A stretch of 64,000 nt of DNA, taken from the NCBI GenBank assembly GCA_045657625.1, contig JAZOTM010000012.1, positions 1 to 64,000 of the forward strand, written 5' to 3'. Source of the DNA: JAZOTM01 sp045657625 (GTDB taxonomy: Bacteria; Bacillota; Clostridia; Lachnospirales; Lachnospiraceae). Shown here in pieces: positions 57,591-64,000 of the stretch. The stretch's first letter is position 1, and each line of letters begins with the position of its first letter. Position numbers and translations under genes: made by a program. The notes under the pieces are model-generated. The model saw nothing but the letters and a program-made list of their open reading frames with translations, ran no database searches and was not told the DNA's origin.

Positions 57591-57992
57591 TTACCAAACG
57601 AATGCTAAAACTTCGCCACCAACCTGAAGCTTTCTAGCTTCCTTATCTGTTACGATACCCTGGTTTGTAGAAAGAATAGCGATTCCTAATCCACCAAGTA
57701 CTCTCGGGATATCTTCTTTGCCAGCGTATACACGAAGACCTGGCTTAGAGATTCTCTTGATTCCTGTGATGATTTTTTCGTTCTTGTCTGCACCATATTT
57801 TAATGTGATGCGGATAGACTTGAAGTTGTTTTCTTCTACCATCTCATATTTCTGGATATATCCTTCATTTACAAGAATGTCTGCGATTGCAACCTTCATC
57901 TTAGATGCAGGTACATCAACAGTGTCATGCTTTGCAGTGTTTGCATTGCGGATTCTTGTAAGCATATCTGCGATTGGATCACTTGTAGTCAT
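57591..57992 (-). CDS. rpsH: 30S ribosomal protein S8
   Basis: 133 residues. DPIADMLTRIRNANTAKHD at the start and GLGIAILSTNQGIVTDKEA near the end. Primary 16S-binding protein; in E. coli it represses the spc operon by binding its mRNA. 36 bases after rpsN. Confidence 0.99.
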   Translation of the reverse strand: MTTSDPIADMLTRIRNANTAKHDTVDVPASKMKVAIADILVNEGYIQKYEMVEENNFKSIRITLKYGADKNEKIITGIKRISKPGLRVYAGKEDIPRVLGGLGIAILSTNQGIVTDKEARKLQVGGEVLAFVW

Positions 57993-58028
57993 CTTAGTTT
58001 TTCCTCCTATATCTCTTTTTGCAAACGA

Positions 58029-58214
58029 TTACCAGCTTGCTTTCTTAACGCCTGGGATCTGTCCCTTGTAAGCCAACTCACGGAAGCAAACTCTACAAAT
58101 TCCGTACTTTCTAAGTACAGAATGAGGACGACCACAAATCTTGCAACGTGTATATTCTCTAGTAGAGAATTTTGCTTTACGCTGCTGTTTTACTTTCATA
58201 CTTGTCTTAGCCAT
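58029..58214 (-). CDS. rpsN: 30S ribosomal protein S14, zinc type Z
   Basis: 61 residues. Zinc ligands Cys24, Cys27, Cys40 and Cys43 (CKICGRP, CRVCF) mark the short type Z form. 15 bases after rplE. Confidence 0.99.
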   Translation of the reverse strand: MAKTSMKVKQQRKAKFSTREYTRCKICGRPHSVLRKYGICRVCFRELAYKGQIPGVKKASW

Positions 58215-58229
58215 TAAAATTCCCTCCTA

Positions 58230-58769
58230 TTACTTTGCAAAAGGCATGTTGAACTGTGTTAAAAGTTCACGTGCTTCTTCATCAGTGTTAGCAGTTGTAA
58301 CGAAGATAATGTCCATACCACGAACCTTATCTACCTTATCATATTCGATTTCCGGGAAAATGATCTGCTCTTTGATACCAAGTGCATAGTTTCCTCTACC
58401 ATCGAATGAATTTGGGTTAACGCCACGGAAGTCACGTACACGAGGAAGTGCAAGATTTACTAAGCGATCTAAAAACTCGTACATCTTTTCTCCTCTTAAA
58501 GTAACTTTACATCCAATTGGCATACCCTCTCTGATTTTAAAGTTAGCAACGGAGTTCTTTGCTTTTGTAGCGATAGGCTTCTGACCTGTAATAGTCTGCA
58601 TATCAGCCATAGCAGCTTCTAACAACTTTGCATTTTCCTTAGCTTCACCAACACCCATGTTAATCACGATCTTGTCAAGCTTAGGTACCTGCATAACGTT
58701 CTTATAACCGAACTTTTTGATTAAAGCGTCTTTAATCTCTGAATCATACTGTTCTCTAAGTCTGCTCAT
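58230..58769 (-). CDS. rplE: 50S ribosomal protein L5
   Basis: 179 residues. KLDKIVINMGVGEAKEN, GQKPIATKAKNSVANFKIREG and DIIFVTTANTDEEARELL are family blocks. Binds 5S rRNA and contacts P-site tRNA. Its ATG overlaps the rplX stop by one base. Confidence 0.99.
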   Translation of the reverse strand: MSRLREQYDSEIKDALIKKFGYKNVMQVPKLDKIVINMGVGEAKENAKLLEAAMADMQTITGQKPIATKAKNSVANFKIREGMPIGCKVTLRGEKMYEFLDRLVNLALPRVRDFRGVNPNSFDGRGNYALGIKEQIIFPEIEYDKVDKVRGMDIIFVTTANTDEEARELLTQFNMPFAK

Positions 58770-59104
58770 TATTTACGAACCCCCTTTCTTACAACATCAA
58801 TTGTTTCACCGGTAGCCTTTGCATAACGAACCTTATCATTACCTTCCATCTTGAAACCTACGCGAGTAGCTTTTCCGTTGTGAAGTAACATAACGTTTGA
58901 AATGTCGATTGGGCCTTCCTGATGAACGATTCCGCCCTGCTGATTCTGCATGCTTGGCTTTGTATGCTTTGTAATCATATTTACGCCTTCAACAAGCAAA
59001 GTACCATTCTTATGGTTTACAGCAATGACTTTTCCTTCTTTGTCTTTATCTCTACCAGCGATAACCTTTACAGTATCGCCTTTTTTGATCTTTAAACTTG
59101 CCAT
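58769..59104 (-). CDS. rplX: 50S ribosomal protein L24
   Basis: 111 residues. N-terminal KOW motif (KIKKGDTVKVIAGRDKDKEG). Assembly initiator of the large subunit. 11 bases after rplN, coupled to rplE. Confidence 0.99.
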   Translation of the reverse strand: MASLKIKKGDTVKVIAGRDKDKEGKVIAVNHKNGTLLVEGVNMITKHTKPSMQNQQGGIVHQEGPIDISNVMLLHNGKATRVGFKMEGNDKVRYAKATGETIDVVRKGVRK

Positions 59105-59115
59105 CTCGATACCTC

Positions 59116-59484
59116 CTATAATACTTCCGGAGCCAGAGAAACAATCTTCATAAACTGTTTTTCACGAAGCTCTCTTGCTACCGGTCCAAAAATACGAGTT
59201 CCTTTTGGAGTCTTATCCTCTTTAATAATGACAGCAGCGTTTTCATCAAATTTAATGTAAGAACCATCTTTACGACGTGCGCCTTTTACTGTACGTACGA
59301 CAACAGCCTTTACAACGTCACCTTTTTTAACAACGCCGCCTGGTGTTGCATCTTTAACAGTAGCGGTAATAACGTCACCGATGTTTGCATATCTTCTGGT
59401 TGAACCACCCATAACACGGATGCAAAGTAATTCTTTCGCACCAGTATTATCAGCAACCTTCAGTCTGGTTTCCTGTTGTACCAT
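59116..59484 (-). CDS. rplN: 50S ribosomal protein L14
   Basis: 122 residues. VQQETRLKVADNTGAKEL at the start, DENAAVIIKEDKTPKGTRIF and PVARELREK near the end. Forms part of the intersubunit bridge. 59 bases after rpsQ. Confidence 0.99.
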   Translation of the reverse strand: MVQQETRLKVADNTGAKELLCIRVMGGSTRRYANIGDVITATVKDATPGGVVKKGDVVKAVVVRTVKGARRKDGSYIKFDENAAVIIKEDKTPKGTRIFGPVARELREKQFMKIVSLAPEVL

Positions 59485-59543
59485 TCTGGTTTTCTCCTTT
59501 CAATACTGAAGTATTTTTCCAATACTTTTATGAAAATAATAGA

Positions 59544-59798
59544 TTATTTTGCTCTTTCGATAATCTCAACAAGTCTCCATCTTTTATCCTTAGATAATGG
59601 TCTTGTTTCCATAACCTTAACTGTATCACCGATTTTGCAATCGTTGTTTTCGTCATGTGCTTTTAATTTATAAGTTCTCTTAACGATTTTGTTGTAAAGA
59701 GGATGCTTTACGTTGTCCTTTACAGCAACAACTACAGTCTTATCCATCTTATCACTTACAACAATACCAGTACGAGTTTTTCTAAGATTTCTTTCCAC
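59544..59798 (-). CDS. rpsQ: 30S ribosomal protein S17
   Basis: 84 residues from GTG 59796-59798, chosen because AAAGGAG lies 6 bases upstream and the protein then begins ERNLRKTRTGIVVSDKMDKT like the family. A longer GTG start at 59822 would place the SD inside the gene. OB-fold 16S binder. Confidence 0.97.
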   Translation of the reverse strand: MERNLRKTRTGIVVSDKMDKTVVVAVKDNVKHPLYNKIVKRTYKLKAHDENNDCKIGDTVKVMETRPLSKDKRWRLVEIIERAK

Positions 59799-59837
59799 TG
59801 TGTTCTCCTTTCCTGTAATCACATGTGTTGATTACTT

Positions 59838-60047
59838 CTATGCTTCTGCTTTTTCCTTCTCAGTGATTACAGTCTGAATTCTTGCGATGTTACGACGAAC
59901 TTCTTTAATTCTTCCTGTATTGTCTAACTGATTTGTTGCATTCTGGAATCTCAAATTGAAAAGTTCTTTTTTAGCGTCAACCAATGCTACGTTCAAATCA
60001 GCTACTGATTGAGATTTTAATTCTTCTAAATATTTACTAGTTTTCAT
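59838..60047 (-). CDS. rpmC: 50S ribosomal protein L29
   Basis: 69 residues from ATG 60045-60047, using a GGCGGTGA SD inside the end of rplP; a GTG 9 bases earlier is also possible. Two-helix protein at the exit tunnel rim (FNLRFQNATNQLDNTGRIKE). Overlaps the rplP end by 11 bases. Confidence 0.97.
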   Translation of the reverse strand: MKTSKYLEELKSQSVADLNVALVDAKKELFNLRFQNATNQLDNTGRIKEVRRNIARIQTVITEKEKAEA

Positions 60048-60474
60048 TTGATTCACCGCCTTCTAGGTCTTCCCTGGAAACGATCTTGCACTTAACTGGC
60101 AACTTATGTGTTGCGAGACGCAATGCTTCCTGTGCAACTTCTGGAGCAACACCAGAAATTTCAAACATAACACGACCTGGTTTTACTACTGCTACCCAGT
60201 ACTCCAATGTTCCTTTACCAGAACCCATACGAGTTTCTGCAGGCTTTGCAGTAACTGGCTTATCTGGGAAAATCTTGATCCAAACTTTACCACCACGCTT
60301 GATGTAACGAGTCATGGCGATACGGGCAGCTTCGATCTGATTTGATTTAATCCATGCTGGCTCTAAAGCAACGATACCATATTCACCGTTTGTAATCTTG
60401 TTGCCTCGTGAAGCTTTTCCTGTCATAGAACCACGGAACTGCTTACGATGCTTTACTCTCTTTGGCATTAACAT
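60037..60474 (-). CDS. rplP: 50S ribosomal protein L16
   Basis: 145 residues. MLMPKRVKHRKQFRGSMTG start matches the Bacillus form (MLLPKR), favouring this ATG over the one two codons later. Located at the A-site finger region of the large subunit. The start overlaps the rpsC stop (TAATG). Confidence 0.99.
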   Translation of the reverse strand: MLMPKRVKHRKQFRGSMTGKASRGNKITNGEYGIVALEPAWIKSNQIEAARIAMTRYIKRGGKVWIKIFPDKPVTAKPAETRMGSGKGTLEYWVAVVKPGRVMFEISGVAPEVAQEALRLATHKLPVKCKIVSREDLEGGESNEN

Positions 60475-61130
60475 TATTTATCGCTCCCTTCCTTATCTGC
60501 TTTTGTTGGAAGAACTTCGCCTTTGTAAATCCAAACTTTTACTCCGACCTTACCATAAGTGGTATCAGCCTCAGCGAATCCATAATCAATATCTGCACGA
60601 AGTGTCTGAAGCGGAATAGTACCTTCACTGTAGAATTCCTTACGAGCCATATCAGCTCCACCAAGACGTCCAGAAACAGATGCCTTGATACCAAGCGCTC
60701 CAGCCTTCATAGTTCTCTGCATGCTAGATTTCATTGCTCTACGGAAGGAAACACGGTTCTCTAACTGTAATGCAATGTTTTCTGCTACTAACTGAGCATC
60801 TTTATCAGGTCTCTTAACTTCCTTGATATCTACTACTAATTTCTTAGAAGTATATTTCTGAAGTTCAGCTTTTACCTTTTCGATCTCAGAACCACCCTTA
60901 CCGATAACAACGCCCGGCTTAGCGGTATAAAGGATTACTTTAACGCGATCTGATGCTCTTTCGATTTCGATCTTAGAAACACCAGCTGCATATAATTTTT
61001 TCTTAAGAAACTCTCTGATTTTGTAGTCTTCTACGAGATTATCAGCGAAATCAGCTTCTGCATACCATTTAGAATCCCAATCTTTGATAACTCCGACTCT
61101 TAAACCATGAGGATTAACTTTCTGACCCAT
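60474..61130 (-). CDS. rpsC: 30S ribosomal protein S3
   Basis: 218 residues. N-terminal KH domain (KPGVVIGKGGSEIEKVKAEL) and C-terminal S3 domain (MKAGALGIKASVSGRLGGA). Part of the mRNA entry tunnel. 9 bases after rplV. Confidence 0.99.
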   Translation of the reverse strand: MGQKVNPHGLRVGVIKDWDSKWYAEADFADNLVEDYKIREFLKKKLYAAGVSKIEIERASDRVKVILYTAKPGVVIGKGGSEIEKVKAELQKYTSKKLVVDIKEVKRPDKDAQLVAENIALQLENRVSFRRAMKSSMQRTMKAGALGIKASVSGRLGGADMARKEFYSEGTIPLQTLRADIDYGFAEADTTYGKVGVKVWIYKGEVLPTKADKEGSDK

Positions 61131-61139
61131 GTCTGCCTC

Positions 61140-61535
61140 CTATCTTTCATCGAGCACGATTGTAATGTGGCTCATTCTCTTTTCGATTCTGTAAGCTCTA
61201 CCCTGTGCTCTAGGTTGTACTCTCTTCATTGTTGGTCCCTTGTTAGCATAGCATTCTGCTACGTAAAGGTTTTCAATGCTGTAGTTCTTATCTGGATAGT
61301 TGTTCTCAGCGTTTGCGATTGCAGAGCTTAAAAGCTTTTCAACCACGCTAGAAGCATATCTAGGATTATATTTCACAATTGCAAGTGCAGTCTGTGCATC
61401 TTTTCCACGGATTGCATCTAATACGAAACCAGCTTTCTGAACGGACATTCTAGCGTAAGATAACTTAGCTGAAGGTCTCATATCTTTCTGCTCATTTCTT
61501 TCTCTCTTTATTTGGGATCTATGTCCTTTTGCCAT
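61140..61535 (-). CDS. rplV: 50S ribosomal protein L22
   Basis: 131 residues. An N-terminal basic extension (about 20 residues, AKGHRSQIKRERNEQKD) precedes the usual ARMSVQKAGFVLDAIRGK. The beta-hairpin loop lines the exit tunnel (YANKGPTMKRVQPRAQGRAY). 35 bases after rpsS. Confidence 0.99.
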   Translation of the reverse strand: MAKGHRSQIKRERNEQKDMRPSAKLSYARMSVQKAGFVLDAIRGKDAQTALAIVKYNPRYASSVVEKLLSSAIANAENNYPDKNYSIENLYVAECYANKGPTMKRVQPRAQGRAYRIEKRMSHITIVLDER

Positions 61536-61570
61536 GATGAGTTAAACTCCTTTCTCTCAGTATATGTGGA

Positions 61571-61852
61571 CTAGCGAACTCCAGACTTCTTTTCGTCTTT
61601 TCCGTGTCCTCTGTAAGTTCTTGTTGCAACGAACTCACCTAATTTGTGGCCAACCATATCTTCTGTGATATAAACCGGCACATGTTTTCTGCCATCATGA
61701 ACGGCAATTGTATGTCCAACGAAGCTTGGGAAGATTGTAGAACGACGTGACCAAGTCTTAATAACAGACTTTTCATTTGCTGCGTTCATTGCGTCAACCT
61801 TCTTTAATAAGCTAGCGTCTGCGAAAGGTCCTTTTTTCAATGATCTTGACAT
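61571..61852 (-). CDS. rpsS: 30S ribosomal protein S19
   Basis: 93 residues. SRSLKKGPFADASLLKKVD, TWSRRSTIFPSFVGHTIAVH and GEFVATRTYRGHGKDEKK are family blocks. Sits on the small-subunit head with S13. 12 bases after rplB. Confidence 0.99.
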   Translation of the reverse strand: MSRSLKKGPFADASLLKKVDAMNAANEKSVIKTWSRRSTIFPSFVGHTIAVHDGRKHVPVYITEDMVGHKLGEFVATRTYRGHGKDEKKSGVR

Positions 61853-61864
61853 GATTCTTCCTCC

Positions 61865-62707
61865 TTATTTGATAGCTCTTCCATCTCTACGTCTTACGAT
61901 TAACTTGTTAGAAGCTTTCTTCTTCTTACGTGTCTTAAGACCAAGAGCCGGCTTGCCCCAAGGTGTGCATGGGCCTGGACGTCCAACCGGTGCCTTACCC
62001 TCACCACCACCGTGTGGATGGTCATTCGGGTTCATAACAGAACCGCGAACTGTAGGTCTGATACCCATGTGACGCTTACGTCCTGCTTTACCAATCTTAA
62101 CAAGGTTGTGATCACCATTTCCGAGAACACCAACAGTTGCTCTGCAGTTGATTGGAACCATTCTCATTTCACCTGAAGGAAGACGAAGTGTTGCGTATTT
62201 TCCTTCTTTAGCCATTAACTGAGCTGCTAAACCAGCAGAACGAACTAACTGTCCACCCTTACCAGCATATAACTCAATGTTGTGTACCTGAGTACCTACA
62301 GGAATGTTCGCAAGTGGTAAGCAGTTACCAACACGAACTTCTGCGTTTGCACCGTTCATAACAGTCATTCCGTCTGTTAATCCTTCCGGAGCAAGGATGT
62401 ATGCTTTTTCACCATCTGCATAGCAGATTAAAGCGATATTTGCTGTTCTGTTTGGATCGTATTCGATACCAATAACCTTTGCAGGAATATCATCTTTTCT
62501 TCTCTTGAAGTCGATGATTCTGTATTTCTGTCTGTTTCCACCACCCTGGTGTCTTACAGTGATTTTACCCTGATTGTTACGTCCAGAATTTTTCTTCTTA
62601 GAAGCAAGTAAATACTTCTCAGGAGTTGACTTTGTGATTTCAGAGAAATCAGATCCAGTCATGTTTCTTCTGGAAGGGGTATATGGGTTATATGTCTTAA
62701 TTCCCAT
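61865..62707 (-). CDS. rplB: 50S ribosomal protein L2
   Basis: 280 residues. Ends of both domains are visible (GIKTYNPYTPSRRNMTGSDF at the front), as is the highly conserved VMNPNDHPHGGGEGKAPVGR near the peptidyl-transferase centre. 74 bases after rplW. Confidence 0.99.
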   Translation of the reverse strand: MGIKTYNPYTPSRRNMTGSDFSEITKSTPEKYLLASKKKNSGRNNQGKITVRHQGGGNRQKYRIIDFKRRKDDIPAKVIGIEYDPNRTANIALICYADGEKAYILAPEGLTDGMTVMNGANAEVRVGNCLPLANIPVGTQVHNIELYAGKGGQLVRSAGLAAQLMAKEGKYATLRLPSGEMRMVPINCRATVGVLGNGDHNLVKIGKAGRKRHMGIRPTVRGSVMNPNDHPHGGGEGKAPVGRPGPCTPWGKPALGLKTRKKKKASNKLIVRRRDGRAIK

Positions 62708-62781
62708 TTTCTTTCTCCTTTCAATACGGATGTTTCTTATCGCACTTTACTGTGCATAGTTTGTAGCCAATGGGCTATCTT

Positions 62782-63081
62782 TTATAAACCAGCGAAAATT
62801 TCGATATCTTTGCTGTCTGCTGTTAACTGAACAATTGCTTTCTTGGTCTTTGCAGTCTTTCCAACTACATAACCGCGTCTCTTGCTCTTTCCTTCGCAGT
62901 TCATTGTGTTAACTTTTTCTACCTTAACACCATCGAACATTTTCTCTACTGCTTCTTTAATCATGGTCTTGTTTGCTTCCGGATGTACTAAGAATGTGTA
63001 CTTCTTTTCTGCATTTAATTCCATAGATTTTTCTGTAACAACTGGTTTGAGGATTACGTCATAATATTGTACGTTTGCCAT
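62782..63081 (-). CDS. rplW: 50S ribosomal protein L23
   Basis: 99 residues. DVILKPVVTEKSMELNAEK at the start and KKAIVQLTADSKDIEIF at the end. Docking site for trigger factor and SRP at the exit tunnel. Overlaps the rplD stop by one base. Confidence 0.99.
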   Translation of the reverse strand: MANVQYYDVILKPVVTEKSMELNAEKKYTFLVHPEANKTMIKEAVEKMFDGVKVEKVNTMNCEGKSKRRGYVVGKTAKTKKAIVQLTADSKDIEIFAGL

Positions 63082-63701
63082 TATGCATACACCTCCTCGA
63101 TGTTCTTAACAGCGTCCTGAGTAAGAACTACTGTGTTATATTTCAAAATATCATATACATTGATTGTATTTGTAGAAGCTGTCTTTACAGTTGGGATGTT
63201 TCTCGCAGAAAGCACTACATTCTGATCATTGTCAGCAAGTACTACAAGAGCCTTCTCAACTTTAAGGTTATTCATAACCTCAGCAAACTTCTTTGTCTTA
63301 ACTTCATCAAGTTTTAATTCATCAACAACAATTAATTTGTTTTCCTGAACTCTTGATGTAAGAACTGACTTCAAAGCAGCTCTCTTTTCTTTCTTATTAA
63401 GTTTGAAAGAATAATCTCTTGGAGTTGGAGCAAATACAACTCCACCACCTGTCCACTGTGGAGATGTTGTAGAACGGTGTCTTGCATGACCTGTTCCCTT
63501 CTGTCTCCATGGTTTTCTTCCGCCACCAGATACTTCAGAACGAGTCTTTGCCTTCTGTGTACCCTGACGATTGTTTGCAAGCTGCTGAACTACTGCCATA
63601 TGTACAAGATGTTCATTTACTTCAACACCGAAAATAGCATCGTTTAAGTCTAAGCTGCCTACTTCTTTGCCTTCCATATTATAAACAGATACTTTAGCCA
63701 T
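63081..63701 (-). CDS. rplD: 50S ribosomal protein L4
   Basis: 206 residues. VVQQLANNRQGTQKAKTRSE, GGGRKPWRQKGTGHARHRS and GVVFAPTPRDYSFKLNKK are family blocks; the extended loop reaches into the exit tunnel. In E. coli L4 autoregulates the S10 operon; no such element can be judged here because the operon start is outside the window. Confidence 0.99.
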   Translation of the reverse strand: MAKVSVYNMEGKEVGSLDLNDAIFGVEVNEHLVHMAVVQQLANNRQGTQKAKTRSEVSGGGRKPWRQKGTGHARHRSTTSPQWTGGGVVFAPTPRDYSFKLNKKEKRAALKSVLTSRVQENKLIVVDELKLDEVKTKKFAEVMNNLKVEKALVVLADNDQNVVLSARNIPTVKTASTNTINVYDILKYNTVVLTQDAVKNIEEVYA

Positions 63702-63730
63702 CTGTATGGTCCTCCTTTCCTAAACAAGCA

Positions 63731-64000
63731 CTATGCCTTAACTGTTTCTTTGATTGTTACTAATGATTTCTTAGGTCCTGGAACTGCACCCTTTACAAGT
63801 AAAAGGTTGTTCTCAGCATCTACCTTAACTACTTCCAAATTCTGAACAGTAACCTTTACAGATCCCATATGTCCAGGCATTCCTTTTCCCTTGAATACAC
63901 GGCTTGGAGTTGAGCAAGAACCATTGGAACCCTGATGGCGATGGAATTTAGAACCATGAGCCATAGGTCCTCTGTGCTGACCTAATCTCTTGATAGCGCC
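63731..64000 (-). CDS. rplC: 50S ribosomal protein L3, partial (C-terminal part)
   Basis: The 3' 89 codons are present; the start lies beyond the right edge. The frame is open to base 64000 and reads GAIKRLGQHRGPMAHGSKFH, then RHQGSNGSCSTPSRVFKGKG and MPGHMGSVKVTVQNLEVVKV, the L3 core near the peptidyl-transferase centre. 29 bases before rplD. Confidence 0.98.
   Translation of the reverse strand, partial: GAIKRLGQHRGPMAHGSKFHRHQGSNGSCSTPSRVFKGKGMPGHMGSVKVTVQNLEVVKVDAENNLLLVKGAVPGPKKSLVTIKETVKA

Noticed and set aside
48516..64000. Any reordering or horizontal insertion in the ribosomal cluster
   Set aside because: Gene order from rplC to rplQ is the standard Firmicute order, including the KOW gene between map and infA.

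Overview
The window looks like part of a low- to mid-GC Clostridia chromosome, most likely a gut or rumen member of Lachnospiraceae. Grounds are the canonical S10-spc-alpha ribosomal cluster, a KOW-domain RNA-binding protein gene between map and infA, a long L17, a zinc-type S14, MutS2, YhaM, strong AGGAGG-type Shine-Dalgarno (SD) sites, and several kinase/c-di-GMP proteins with large sensor domains. This is inference from gene content; no 16S gene is present. No rRNA, tRNA, CRISPR array, complete IS element or prophage was seen.

Layout. (1) 1-3330: a palindrome-rich end with two convergent terminators, then the ferrous-iron uptake operon feoA-feoA-feoB plus a tiny Cys-rich membrane protein (minus strand), with a near-perfect promoter and a dyad that resembles a metal-repressor operator. 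(2) 3400-8000: cell-envelope and carbohydrate genes (DacF-type D,D-carboxypeptidase, GH13 glycosidase, YkuD L,D-transpeptidase). (3) 8000-25830: a signalling island on the minus strand. It holds three very large hybrid histidine kinases, two double-receiver-like proteins, a GGDEF(degenerate)-EAL protein and an HD-GYP protein, with a GNAT-RNase H fusion and an Fe-S aldo/keto reductase in the middle. (4) 25860-27780: sfsA and neuB. (5) 27734-39673: a tightly packed 12-gene minus-strand operon encoding two GNAT acetyltransferases, a polar amino acid ABC importer, an M20 amidohydrolase, four paralogous Xi-class GST-like (glutathionyl-hydroquinone-reductase-like) proteins, and two PLP-dependent C-S lyases (MalY/PatB and Cys/Met-metabolism types). 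(6) 39680-40247: a gene-poor boundary with two terminators and possible gene remnants. (7) 40248-48505: rlmD-yhaM-htrA-like (minus) and mutS2-regulator-kinase (plus), diverging from promoters that appear to share one palindromic -35 hexamer. (8) 48516-64000: rplQ back to rplC, all minus strand, truncated inside rplC.

Main biological reading. The 12-gene operon resembles in content the ytm/yxe (snd) sulfur-scavenging operons of Bacillus (acetyltransferase + cystine-type importer + deacylase), but no flavin monooxygenase is seen and four GST-fold reductase-like proteins plus two C-S lyases are present. I infer an anaerobic, reductive route for importing S-conjugated amino acids and recovering sulfur from them. 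This is the best candidate here for an undescribed system. The signalling island encodes two apparently intact c-di-GMP phosphodiesterases and no intact cyclase, alongside phosphorelay kinases that share an unnamed conserved C-terminal domain after the HPt.

Limits: everything is read by eye. Family assignments rest on motifs, and promoters, operators and starts are predictions.
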